Part shown: in pieces, positions 7,459 to 15,729 of the stretch
How positions within the stretch are numbered: position 1 is the first letter of the stretch
How the letters are laid out: every line of letters starts with the position of its first letter
Assembly: GCA_016930835.1 (NCBI GenBank)
Contig: JAFGGA010000092.1
Span: 1 to 32,839, forward strand
DNA length: 32,839 nucleotides
Direction of reading: 5' to 3'
DNA from: Deltaproteobacteria bacterium
Lineage (GTDB): Bacteria > Desulfobacterota > DSM-4660 > Desulfatiglandales > HGW-15
The notes under the pieces: model-generated
What the model saw: only the letters and a program-made list of their open reading frames with translations
Database searches by the model: none
What the model was told of the DNA's origin: nothing
Position numbers and translations under genes: made by a program

Positions 7459-7502
7459 AAAACACCATTTATGAGTTTTGGGTTCATTAACGAGGGAATT
7501 CA

Positions 7503-7862
7503 ATGAGATGTGAGAGATGCAAGGAGAAGATCGAAGAGGGGGGAGAAAGGGTGTTTCATGGACAAACGCTCTGCGAGGATTGCTATATGGATGCCCTTTC
7601 GCCCGTCAAGGTCTGCGACCCTTGGGCAGTCTATACGGCCAAATCCTTTTCAAGGGGAGATGGTTCTAATATTCAAATAACTGAAATTCAGTCAAAAATA
7701 TTGGGATTATTAAAGGAGACCGGAGGAGCGGAGCCCGGAATCATATCTGAAAGACTTCAAATAAGGCCATCCGATCTAGAAAGAGAGATCGCGACCCTTC
7801 GGCATATAGAAAAGGTGAGGGGTGAACTGCGGGAAGGGAAAAAGGTGCTTTGTCTATGGTAG
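7503..7862 (+). CDS. Small zinc-ribbon plus winged-helix-like protein
   Basis: The product has 119 residues. Cys3, Cys6, Cys24 and Cys27 (CERC...CEDC) form a probable LIM-like zinc site at the N-terminus. Residues 55-119 (TEIQSKILGLLKETGGAEPGIISERLQIRPSDLEREIATLRHIEKVRGEL) look like a winged-helix/HTH module. A metal-dependent or redox-sensing regulator is possible, but no ligand can be named. GAGGG lies a few bases before the ATG. The gene follows capA by 44 bases and may be in the same transcript. I do not recognise a named family. Confidence 0.65.
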   Translation: MRCERCKEKIEEGGERVFHGQTLCEDCYMDALSPVKVCDPWAVYTAKSFSRGDGSNIQITEIQSKILGLLKETGGAEPGIISERLQIRPSDLEREIATLRHIEKVRGELREGKKVLCLW

Positions 7863-8015
7863 ATAGATCGTTATGGTCCATGAACCGTAGATGCAGAGAA
7901 CGAAGGATCAATGAGTTTAACCACTTGAATCCAGCAATCTTTGAGACTTTTTTTGTATGAGGGTTATCCTAAAATTTGTTGTGAGCGTGTTGGGTCAAAA
8001 AAGAGGAATGAATAT

Positions 8016-8402
8016 ATGGAAGGCACGAAAAATTATCAGCTTTCAACATCTGTGAATGAAGGGATCCTAGAGATCGTCTTTGCGGGAGAGGTCACAAAAA
8101 ACACTGTAGAGAACATCCATACTGATGCGATCACGATCATACGGGAGCAAACCCCCCGGGCTATATTGAGTGATATTAGGGCGTTGAATGGTCGTTATGA
8201 GGATTTTATCGAGGCCTTTTTTCGTACCAGAGAAATGCCTCAGCATGTCAAAACAATCCCTTCCGTTGTTGTCGACACATCTAAAAATAAGGCATTTCAA
8301 TCCTTTTATGAAACCACGGCCGCCAATGTCGGGATCACTATAAAATGGTTTCATGAGATCGAGCCCGCAAGAGCCTGGTTGAAAAGCAAGATTCAAGAAT
8401 GA
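8016..8402 (+). CDS. SpoIIAA/STAS-like domain protein
   Basis: From the ATG at 8016 the product has 128 residues. It begins with an alternating beta pattern (YQLSTSVNEGILEIVFAGEVT), followed by ILSDIRALNGRY, an alpha segment, and a C-terminal AANVGITIKWFHEIEPARAWL. This is the layout of SpoIIAA-like/STAS proteins (PF11964 type), thought to act in protein-protein regulation or lipid-linked functions. AGAGGAA (8002-8008) is eight bases upstream and decides this start over the in-frame TTG at 7941. There is no adjacent anti-sigma or kinase gene, so a partner-switching role is not supported by context. Confidence 0.6.
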   Translation: MEGTKNYQLSTSVNEGILEIVFAGEVTKNTVENIHTDAITIIREQTPRAILSDIRALNGRYEDFIEAFFRTREMPQHVKTIPSVVVDTSKNKAFQSFYETTAANVGITIKWFHEIEPARAWLKSKIQE

Positions 8403-8482
8403 GATGATTAGTATTTGATACGAAATAACATTGGTGTCCAAAATAGATTCAATTCGACCTTTTGTATTATTTGTATGATTTT

Positions 8483-8646
8483 AAATTTTTGAAAAATCTT
8501 GGTCAAATCCATGGATTCCGCGGTCAAGCCGCGGAATGACCAATATCGTTCTCGGTTATGGAACAATAACTTGTCATTATTGTTTTCCGTTCGTCATTCC
8601 GCGGCTTGACCGCGGAATCCAATGTTTGGGTTTTGAAAAAATTTAG
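8483..8646. repeat. Large nested inverted repeat of paired palindromic units
   Basis: The left arm (8483-8540) and the right arm (8593-8646) are inverted copies of each other, with near identity across about 30 bases (TGGATTCCGCGG to CGCGGAATGAC) and weaker similarity in the AT-rich flank (AAATTTTT.AAAA). Each arm is itself a palindrome, TTCCGCGG-TCAAG-CCGCGGAA. The 50-base centre carries a third stem, GGAACAATAA (8560-8569) with TTATTG..TTCC (8577-8588). The whole could fold as a three-way or cruciform structure. Confidence 0.75.
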
Positions 8647-8690
8647 ATTGTTACCATTATGTAAATGATTGTTTTTCAATAATGTCCATG

Positions 8691-8742
8691 ACAGGTTTCA
8701 TTCCAGGGTTCTCTTTTTTCGACAGAGAAGAGAGAAACCTGT
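8691..8742. repeat. Extended stem-loop upstream of the radical SAM gene
   Basis: ACAGGTTTC (8691-8699) is the exact complement of GAAACCTGT (8734-8742). Inside it TTCTCT (8709-8714) pairs with AGAGAA (8724-8729). A C-run follows, not a T-run, so it is not a typical terminator. It may be an RNA leader structure or another intergenic palindrome. Confidence 0.45.
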
Positions 8743-8869
8743 ACCCCCCCAAAAACCGTTTTTGGATAAGCATGATAAAATCAGTGATATAGCCACATTT
8801 TTCTAATCAAGGAAAGAATTTCAATTCCTAACAACGGTGGAGCATCTTCAAGTGGGACGGTCGAGGATC

Positions 8870-10567
8870 ATGCAACGCATTCTGTTTCTCCAATTACCCA
8901 GACTCGAGAACGACTTGGACGGTGAGGAGGAAAATCTTCATCTTGCCGCATTCTATTTGTCCCACGCATTGAAAAAGGCCCACGGAGATCCCGGATACAC
9001 CTTTCGTTCCTTGACCCATGATGAAGAAATGCTGGATGATGCTCACCTCCTGGATCTCATTATCCGATGGGCTCCGGACGTGGTCTGCGCCACCCTTTAT
9101 CTCTGGAATATCGAGCGCACCCTTCATATCCTCCATCATCTCAAGACAAGGATTCCCCATTGCCTCGTTGTCTGCGGCGGGCCTGAAGTGGCACCTGATC
9201 ATCCTTTCCTGTTTAAACGCCTTATAGCGGATATTGTGGTGATGGGAGAAGGAGAGGCCATATTATCGGATATCCTGCAGGCTCTAAAGGAGGGATATCG
9301 GACCGATTATACTCACACGGCATGGAAGGTGGATGGTACATACCAGTGGGGGAAAAATCATACGCCGGTCGTTGGATTGAAAGAGCTCCTGCCACCTCCG
9401 GAAGATCCGGGCTGGCAACCGGACTCTCCTCAAGGCATGGCCTACCTAGAGACCGGCAGGGGATGCCCCATGCGGTGCAGCTATTGCCGGTATTCTCAGA
9501 TGAGAAGGCGTCCTGTTTTCTCGGAACCAGCGCCCATTCTGCAAAGTGTGAAGATCCTCCGTGCAAGGGGGGTCGAACAGATCCGGTTTATCGACCCGAC
9601 CTTGAATGCTAATCCTTCCTTTGACATCCTTCTAAAAGGATTAAAGGCCCTTAACTCGGATCACGGTGTTCGGTTCTTCGCGGAGGTCCAGGCCGACAAA
9701 CTAACAACGGATCAGATTATTGGACTCGCCAATGCCGGTTTTTCAGAATTGGAAGCAGGCGTGCAAAGCCTGAATGCAGACGTTCTGGGTCGTATCCGTC
9801 GGCCTGTCCGGGTGGAGCTTCTGGAAGGGAACATCCGATTCATGACGGACCAGGGCATTCGGGTCACCATTGATCTCATGTACGGCCTGCCCGGTCAAGG
9901 CTTGGATGATGTCATTCATTCACTTCAATGGGCGGAGCGTTTCAAAAATGCCCATGTGCAATGCATGCAGACCTTGCTTTTGCCGGGCACGGAACTACGT
10001 GAGACAAAGGATCAATGGGGTATTGAATCAGATGATCGGCCGCCATATGGCGTCCGATCCACCAATACCATGACCCATGGGGATATAAGGACTATCGAAG
10101 ATTTCATCAATCAAAGCCAGGGGAGCGAGGGAATGGCGCGTAAGTTCGTGGGATATCGCTTACTGGATCTGTTTGAGGAGCGGGTCCGCGTGCCCATTCA
10201 TGCACGGAGCAAGGATAAGATTCTTCCGGGCCGGTCATCTCGCAGGGCTCTTATTTTCCAGGGATCGGATCTCTATTCTCTACGCAATGGCATCCTGGAT
10301 ACCCTGAGGCAGGCCATGGAGGAAGAGCCCCATATTCTTTGGCAGTTTGTGTTGATGCCCGAATATGAAGAACCCCTTGACCTATTAGAGACCATGATCA
10401 ATGAGATCCGAAACCATCCCATTCATTGGCTGGATCTCTTTGCCCATGCCGCGTGTTGGGATCGTATAGCGTCAAGAAGGGTGTTCGTTCATCTGACCAA
10501 GGGCCGATCCTATTCCGCGGGATGGGTGCGCGCGGCTGAGACCCTGTTGGAAGATCATTTTTATTGA
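8870..10567 (+). CDS. B12-binding-type radical SAM protein
   Basis: The 565-residue product begins with a Rossmann-like B12-binding-type domain (RILFLQLPRLEN..., VVCATLYLWNIE, VVCGGPEVAPDHP, VVMGEGE; about residues 1-150). A radical SAM core follows, with cluster cysteines Cys199, Cys203 and Cys206 in GCPMRCSYC and later strands IRFIDPTLNANP, FFAEVQADKL, ELEAGVQSLN and VTIDLMYGLPGQ. The C-terminal ~130 residues are a separate module with no name I recognise. The expected cobalamin lower-axial DxHxxG motif is not visible, as in many members of this group, so actual B12 binding is uncertain. The ATG at 8870 is preferred over the in-frame GTG at 8837. It is convergent with the glycyl radical enzyme and is not a GRE activase by sequence type. 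The substrate is unknown. Confidence 0.85.
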   Translation: MQRILFLQLPRLENDLDGEEENLHLAAFYLSHALKKAHGDPGYTFRSLTHDEEMLDDAHLLDLIIRWAPDVVCATLYLWNIERTLHILHHLKTRIPHCLVVCGGPEVAPDHPFLFKRLIADIVVMGEGEAILSDILQALKEGYRTDYTHTAWKVDGTYQWGKNHTPVVGLKELLPPPEDPGWQPDSPQGMAYLETGRGCPMRCSYCRYSQMRRRPVFSEPAPILQSVKILRARGVEQIRFIDPTLNANPSFDILLKGLKALNSDHGVRFFAEVQADKLTTDQIIGLANAGFSELEAGVQSLNADVLGRIRRPVRVELLEGNIRFMTDQGIRVTIDLMYGLPGQGLDDVIHSLQWAERFKNAHVQCMQTLLLPGTELRETKDQWGIESDDRPPYGVRSTNTMTHGDIRTIEDFINQSQGSEGMARKFVGYRLLDLFEERVRVPIHARSKDKILPGRSSRRALIFQGSDLYSLRNGILDTLRQAMEEEPHILWQFVLMPEYEEPLDLLETMINEIRNHPIHWLDLFAHAACWDRIASRRVFVHLTKGRSYSAGWVRAAETLLEDHFY

Positions 10568-10865
10568 TTTTCATTTCAAGATGAGCAGGGATAATTTGAT
10601 CGCATTGCTGGGAAACGAGTATTGCACTTTGGTCGGTCATGCCGGATCGTCATCCGCCTCTTTTTGTGAACCAACCAAAGTGCAATTATATTAAAATACA
10701 TCAGCGTTTAAAACGCATGGAAAATGATTAACGGTCTCAAATCGTCGTGCTGAAAAGCCAATGGATTCCGGCCTTCACCTGTCTGGGTGCGGGCATGTAC
10801 AGGCAGGCCGGAACGAGGGGTGTGGACAATTATGGGAGAGCGAATATCTGGATACCCCCCGGGTC
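10568..10865. other. Convergent intergenic gap with two inverted repeats
   Basis: Between the stops of the radical SAM gene and the glycyl radical enzyme gene lie the 17-bp inverted repeat at 10621-10686 and a GGATTCC-family palindrome at 10762-10814, in which TTCCGGCCT (10766-10774) pairs with AGGCCGGAA (10805-10813). No gene is seen. Confidence 0.55.
10621..10686. terminator. Possible bidirectional terminator or structured repeat between convergent genes
   Basis: ATTGCACTTTGGTCGGT (10621-10637) pairs with ACCAACCAAAGTGCAAT (10670-10686), 16 of 17 positions. The 32-base loop holds a smaller perfect stem, CGGAT-CGTC-ATCCG. There is no clean T-run on either side, so termination is a positional inference. 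Confidence 0.4.
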
Positions 10866-13277
10866 TTATATGTTCAGTTCCGTTCGTCTGATAATATCAT
10901 CTTGTACGCCTTTTCCCAGGTCAACGAAATACGCACTGTAGCCGGCTACCCTTACGATCAAATCCTGGTACTTCTCTGGGGATTGCTGAGCGTCGAGCAA
11001 CTTTTCCTTTCCTACGACATTGAATTGGATCCATTTTCCGCCTATTTCAGAGTAAGTATTGATGAGCATGCCGAGCTTTCTCAAGTCTTCGGTGGTTGTT
11101 AAGGCTGAATTGTGGAGCTTCACGTTGAGCAATGCCGACGAGCAAGAATCCTGGTCTATTTTTGATGCACTCTTAAGCAGTGCCGTAGGTCCATGAGTGT
11201 CTTGCCCCTGCGAAGGTGATACGGTTCCATCAGCTAGAGTCGTACCGGCCAACCTGCCGTCGGGCGTCGCACCGGTTATGGCGCCGCCTGCCCACATGGA
11301 GGAAATCGAGGCGCCCCCGACCCCCCTGATCCTGCCTCCAACGGGGCGTCTAACCGTTTGATATTTCGCCTCCTCGTCTACAATGAACTTGTAGAGATCT
11401 TTTGCGATTGAGTCAACGTAGTCATCGTCGTTTCCGTACTTGGGGGCCTGCAGACACATTTTTCTGATATTCTCATTTCCTTCCCAATTCTTGGCTAAGG
11501 CCTCTTTCAGCTGTTTCATGGTTATCTTCTTCTCATCAAATACGAGCGATTTGACGGCCGCCAGCGAGTCCGCGGCATTGATGGCACCGACAGGCACCAT
11601 TACCGCCCTGAAATCATATGGAGGCACAGGATCTCTTCCTCCTAACGGTTTTCCCATCTTTATGCCATCATGGACCATAGCCGTCTCAAGAATCTCTACG
11701 GCATCGTAATAACCGTTTACACCCCTTGAGTATGCCAAGAGAGCGCTATGTTCATGCCATAGGCTGATAAAATGCGCCATAAAGTCTTTAAACCCGGCGT
11801 AGAACTCATCGTATGTCTTAAGGTCTTCGACGTTCAGTTTGTAGGGTCCTGCATCCAAACCCGTCTTGGGATCTACACCGCCATGCATAAACACTTCCAG
11901 AACCCTGGGAACGACAAAGAAGCTGCCGCCCAGGAAACTTGCTTTCCCGGGGATAGCTGGGTCCAGGCATCCCGCGAGATGGTAGTTTCGCGCGGATTCT
12001 ACCGGTATGCCTCCAGAGGTCAGATATTCAATAAACGACTTATCCATGGCGATGGCCGGCATTCCTATTCCCGTCTTTACAACTTCCAGTGCCTTAATCA
12101 TTAACTTTTCAGGGGTTTCTTTATGAACCCTCAGTGATATGGTGTGATGCGTTATTTTCGTTTTATCCGCTGCTTCCAATACCAGGTAGGTCAGTTCATT
12201 GGTGGCGTCTTTTCCGTCAGGTTTGACACCTCCGATGGTCATATTTCGCCATTTGGCGAAACCAACGTGTTGTGAACGCTTTGCGCCTGAGAGTTTAATA
12301 TTTTCAGGCTTCATGCATTTGATGCGCAGCTCGCAGAGTAGATCCAAAACTTCATCGTCGGTTATCTTGCCCTCATCCATGTCTTTTTTATAAAATGGAT
12401 ACATATATTGGTCGAATCTTCCCAGATTGTGCGTCGATGCAGGTGTAAACAATATCTGGTTAAACCAAAGCGACTGCATGGCCTCGTGGAAATTTTTGGG
12501 AGCGTTGGCTGGCACCCAACGACAGGCCTCCGCAATTGTTTCCAATTCTTTCTTTCGTTGGGGACCTTTTTCGTTTGCCGCTAAAGCCTCCGCGGCGTCG
12601 GCGTATCTTTCGGCAAGTCGAATGACGGCCTTAAGGACGAGAATAACTGACTCGAGGAAATATTTCTTTTCAACGGCATCCTGGGTGAGTAACTTAAGTG
12701 TCTGAATCTCTTCCTCAGCCTCCTTTATGATCGGGTTCAGTCCGTTAATCCATCTTTCGAAGTCCGCATAGCAATCCGTGAAGTTAAAGGACAGACAGAG
12801 ACCACTGCCCGCGTATGCGCCTCGAAACTCTTCCTTTCTTTTCATGGGCGGAAGAATAATACCCAGTTGGAGGAACCCGAACAGCCGTTCATCGAAAAGC
12901 TTGGATTGGGTAAATTCCGCGCACCTCGTCTCCCAATATTTACCTATTTCTGTTATGGCCTGCCATTCGTTCTCTTCAACCGAGACAATCCCATCTTCTT
13001 CAGCGCCCTTGATATCATCCTCTTTCCACTGTCCCAGAAAAGGGTCGAGTTCAGCCCCCCAAGGTTTGCTTGCCCCTTCACCGACGATCAGCTCATCATC
13101 ATCAATCAATATGGGGATGTTTTCCAGCATATGCGCGTATGCCTTTGCAAATCTCAAGATTGGGGGATCACCCTCATTTTTTTTATAAGATTCTGTGATC
13201 AATCGAGCTTTTTCAGTGCAAAGCGGGAATCTTTTTTTGCGTATTTTGGCCATTTGTTTCTGTATTCTTGTTTCCAT
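10866..13277 (-). CDS. Glycyl radical enzyme (pyruvate formate-lyase superfamily), substrate unassigned
   Basis: The 803-residue product covers the full GRE architecture: the PFL-like barrel and the C-terminal glycyl radical domain. The radical motif RVAGYSAYF has its glycine at Gly779, 24 residues from the end. The thiyl cysteine is Cys437 in AGCLDPAIPGK. Many diol-dehydratase- and lyase-type GREs have GCxE, whereas here the fourth position is Asp439. The segment that carries an active-site His in the dehydratase type (GHTxPDY) reads NFTDCYADF near residue 165. These changes argue against a simple glycerol/propanediol dehydratase or choline lyase. Decarboxylase or fumarate-adding types remain possible but cannot be decided. 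GGAGG is well placed before the ATG. No activase lies in the window. The aldehyde dehydrogenase upstream on the same strand is a possible partner. Confidence 0.88.
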   Translation of the reverse strand: METRIQKQMAKIRKKRFPLCTEKARLITESYKKNEGDPPILRFAKAYAHMLENIPILIDDDELIVGEGASKPWGAELDPFLGQWKEDDIKGAEEDGIVSVEENEWQAITEIGKYWETRCAEFTQSKLFDERLFGFLQLGIILPPMKRKEEFRGAYAGSGLCLSFNFTDCYADFERWINGLNPIIKEAEEEIQTLKLLTQDAVEKKYFLESVILVLKAVIRLAERYADAAEALAANEKGPQRKKELETIAEACRWVPANAPKNFHEAMQSLWFNQILFTPASTHNLGRFDQYMYPFYKKDMDEGKITDDEVLDLLCELRIKCMKPENIKLSGAKRSQHVGFAKWRNMTIGGVKPDGKDATNELTYLVLEAADKTKITHHTISLRVHKETPEKLMIKALEVVKTGIGMPAIAMDKSFIEYLTSGGIPVESARNYHLAGCLDPAIPGKASFLGGSFFVVPRVLEVFMHGGVDPKTGLDAGPYKLNVEDLKTYDEFYAGFKDFMAHFISLWHEHSALLAYSRGVNGYYDAVEILETAMVHDGIKMGKPLGGRDPVPPYDFRAVMVPVGAINAADSLAAVKSLVFDEKKITMKQLKEALAKNWEGNENIRKMCLQAPKYGNDDDYVDSIAKDLYKFIVDEEAKYQTVRRPVGGRIRGVGGASISSMWAGGAITGATPDGRLAGTTLADGTVSPSQGQDTHGPTALLKSASKIDQDSCSSALLNVKLHNSALTTTEDLRKLGMLINTYSEIGGKWIQFNVVGKEKLLDAQQSPEKYQDLIVRVAGYSAYFVDLGKGVQDDIIRRTELNI

Positions 13278-13842
13278 TCCAAGTATCCTCCAAATTATTA
13301 TTAAAAAAATGTTATTATTGAGATTGGATTAACTTATATCCATAAATATACTAGTTATAAATATAAAACTTTCAGGATTTTTTATTTCATTAATATCCTG
13401 CTATTCTAGTTAATTTTGTCAGAATACTTTATATGATCTCAAGTATATTATTACCTTATTGGTATTTCTTGTCTGGTTTGTACTACCAAGTGCTTATTCC
13501 ACGAAATAGACACACCAGCTCCCTGTGCTGACGTTCCTTGCCGGCATGCCAAGACCGCTTAAAGTCATTCGTCTGTGGAGTTTCGCGGCATTCTGGTGAA
13601 GATGGAGAAACGTATAGGTAAAAGCGCTTTGTTAGATAATATGCAAATCCACGTGGCAGGCATTACGTGGTTGATAAGCGATCTTTAATGGAAGTATAGG
13701 GGATATGTCCTTTTGTGTCAAACAAATATGGTTACATATCCATCACATTCCCTGCAAACCATTATAGCAGCAAAGGGGTCCGGCACATAAGGATTTGAAT
13801 GTAGAGCAGTTGCTGAATCAGTTTGGTTAAAACATCCTGAGC
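13278..13842. other. Long AT-rich leader/promoter region of the glycyl radical enzyme gene
   Basis: No gene is seen in these 565 bases. The 200 bases nearest the GRE start (13290-13480) are strongly AT-rich, contrasting with the GC-richer 13500-13680. An inverted repeat GGATATGT (13701-13708) / ACATATCC (13734-13741) lies nearer the aldehyde dehydrogenase stop. A separate promoter for the GRE gene is likely; no confident -35/-10 or -24/-12 match was found. Confidence 0.4.
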
Positions 13843-15288
13843 CTAAAACCATCGAATGTTAAGGAGAAGGTCATACATCCTCTCGAAAGTCTTACCGTAA
13901 GGTGGATAGACAAAGGCGGCACCTAAGGGTAAAACCGCCTGTTTGAAGACGGGGCGGAGTTTGGAAAATTCCATAAATCCTTCGTAGCCGTGATATTGGC
14001 CCATGCCGCTGTTTCCGATGCCGCCGTAAGGCATGTCGTGCTGTACGATATGCATGGCGCAGTCGTTGATGCACATAGCGCCTGACATGGTATTCATAAC
14101 CACCTTTTCCTGAAGCTCGCGATTTTTTGTGAAAAGATAGAGGGCAAGAGGCCTTCCATGCGCTTTTATATATTCGATGCACTGGCCGATATCCTTATAG
14201 GTCTTGATGGGCAGTATGGGACCAAATATCTCTCTTTGCATGATCTCCATATCTTCCGTCACGTTGAGGATAATGGTGGGTGGAATCTTTCTTAACTCAT
14301 TGTCCGGTTTGCCGTCAGGGATGAGGTTGACCAATACAGCACCTTTGGAACGGGCATCGTCCAGGACCTTTAGGAGATGATGGTAGCTTTCATTGTCTGT
14401 AATGGAGGTGTAGTCAACGGATTCCAGAAGTGGATACCGGCGCCGCATAACCCGCTTGGATATTTCCACAAAATCATCCACCATGTGTTCAGGCAGAAAA
14501 AGGTAGTCGGGGGCGATGCAGGTCTGCCCTGAATTCATGAATTTGGTGTAGAGGATCCGTCCGGCCGCTTTTTTGATATTGAAATCTTCACAAATGATGG
14601 TAGGGGACTTCCCTCCCAGCTCAAGGGTCACCGGGGTGAGGTTTTCAGCCGCGGTCTTCATCACCATTCGTCCGGATGCGGGAGAACCTGTAAAAACAAG
14701 GTGGTCAAAGGGAAGGGGAGTGAAATCATCGTAAGAGACCCCAGGTAGGATTGCGATAAGATCTTTATTAAATGACTTGGTAAATAACTGGTGGAGAAGA
14801 TTGCACAGGTTCTTGGAATGGGTCGCCATCTTGATCATGCAGCGGTTGCCAGCGGCTAAAGCGCTGGTCAAAGGGCCTATGACCAGGAACAAGGGATAAT
14901 TCCGGGGTGCGATGATCCCCACCACCCCTTTGGGTTGCGGGATAACCTGGTTTTGGGCCCCCTTGAATGTGAGCGCCACATGCCTTTTCCCGGGTTTCAT
15001 CCATTTCTTTAATCTTCTACGGGTGTAACGGAGACCGGAAACAGATGTAAAGATTTCAAGGATCTTGGTTTCATGTCTTGACCGGTTGCCGAAGTCAGCG
15101 GATACAGCGTTTGCAATCTCCTCCTGGTTCTTTTTTAACAGGTTCTCCAATTTCAGGAGCACATCCAGGCGCTCGTTGAGCGAAAGGTAGGGCTTTTTCA
15201 GACAAGCTGCTTTCTGGCGGTTGAAGATTTGACCGGCTTGGGTCTCTTCACTGCCCGCTTGAGACAGGACCTCCGTTTTATGCTCCAT
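13843..15288 (-). CDS. Aldehyde dehydrogenase, coniferyl-aldehyde-dehydrogenase-like
   Basis: The 481-residue product is an NAD(P)-dependent aldehyde dehydrogenase of the shorter class-3/coniferyl aldehyde dehydrogenase type. The catalytic Cys257 is in SGQTCIAPDY, the general-base Glu223 in LELGGKSP, and the substrate Asn in APRNYPLF (usually PWNYP). The C-terminal part has EIFGPILPI, MPYGGIGNSGMG and FSKLRPVF, also typical. It oxidises an aldehyde to the acid; the substrate is not given by the sequence. GGGGAGG is seven bases upstream of the ATG. The protein ends with a hydrophobic stretch (LGAAFVYPPYGKTFERMYDLLLNI), as in membrane-associated relatives. It lies upstream of the GRE gene on the same strand, but the 565-base gap suggests separate promoters. 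Confidence 0.88.
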   Translation of the reverse strand: MEHKTEVLSQAGSEETQAGQIFNRQKAACLKKPYLSLNERLDVLLKLENLLKKNQEEIANAVSADFGNRSRHETKILEIFTSVSGLRYTRRRLKKWMKPGKRHVALTFKGAQNQVIPQPKGVVGIIAPRNYPLFLVIGPLTSALAAGNRCMIKMATHSKNLCNLLHQLFTKSFNKDLIAILPGVSYDDFTPLPFDHLVFTGSPASGRMVMKTAAENLTPVTLELGGKSPTIICEDFNIKKAAGRILYTKFMNSGQTCIAPDYLFLPEHMVDDFVEISKRVMRRRYPLLESVDYTSITDNESYHHLLKVLDDARSKGAVLVNLIPDGKPDNELRKIPPTIILNVTEDMEIMQREIFGPILPIKTYKDIGQCIEYIKAHGRPLALYLFTKNRELQEKVVMNTMSGAMCINDCAMHIVQHDMPYGGIGNSGMGQYHGYEGFMEFSKLRPVFKQAVLPLGAAFVYPPYGKTFERMYDLLLNIRWF

Positions 15289-15525
15289 GGTAACCTCCCC
15301 TTATTGTTCAAAATAAACCTCTGGGTAGTCATCCATAACGCTGTTTCACAAAAGGGAGGATAAGACCTCTAGGGAAACACGTCAACGGGAAATGAATTCT
15401 TGATCTAAATGAAATGGTGTGTTGATCAATGATCAGATTGCTGAAAATTTACAATAGTACCTCATTGCCTTCACACAGGGTTAATTGAAGGCAGGTCTTC
15501 AGGAAGGTCGGTACATTGTTGGCGT

Positions 15526-15729
15526 TTACATAAAACCTTTTTTGTGCGCGTCCGGTTTAACGTCGGTGAATTTTTCAATGATGCCGCTGAGAATACGCTC
15601 CTTGTGTTTCAGGTATGCGCGGCCCTCTGAATCCTTATTGTGGCGAACCTCGGTTCGAAGCTCCCCCAGACGGTTTTTCAGGATTTTAAAGGCAAGGGAT
15701 GCTTCTTGTTCTCCTAGATGTAGGTCCAT
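15526..15729 (-). CDS. Small charged helical protein of unknown function
   Basis: The 67-residue product is rich in Lys, Glu and Arg and predicted to be mostly helical (LAFKILKNRLGELRTEVRH, then YLKHKERILSGIIEKF). There is no Cys, signal peptide or membrane segment. A strong AAAGGAG seven bases before the ATG supports a real gene. It lies upstream of the aldehyde dehydrogenase on the same strand, 237 bases away. Genes of this type occur as lone small hypotheticals; no function can be given. Confidence 0.6.
   Translation of the reverse strand: MDLHLGEQEASLAFKILKNRLGELRTEVRHNKDSEGRAYLKHKERILSGIIEKFTDVKPDAHKKGFM

Larger units (their letters stand above)
8403..8869. other. Intergenic region dominated by nested inverted repeats
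   Basis: No convincing gene is seen. The region holds the large inverted repeat at 8483-8646 and a second stem at 8691-8742. A 34-codon plus-strand ORF from an ATG at 8689 spans that second stem and has no recognisable product. The promoter and ribosome-binding site of the radical SAM gene (GAGG at 8863-8866) are at its right end. Confidence 0.55.

Noticed and set aside
8870-10567. Radical SAM protein as the activase of the neighbouring glycyl radical enzyme
   Set aside because: GRE activases are about 250-330 residues, start near the CxxxCxxC motif and often have ferredoxin-type inserts. This protein has a B12-binding-type N-terminal domain and is convergent, not cotranscribed.
12778-13304. 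Plus-strand ORFs inside the glycyl radical enzyme gene
   Set aside because: They are antisense shadows of a well-supported coding sequence, with low-complexity Ser/Phe-rich products.
13540-13570. Sigma-54-type promoter for the glycyl radical enzyme
   Set aside because: A TTGGCATG...GGCAAG sequence on the minus strand does not keep the GG-N10-GC spacing of a -24/-12 element.
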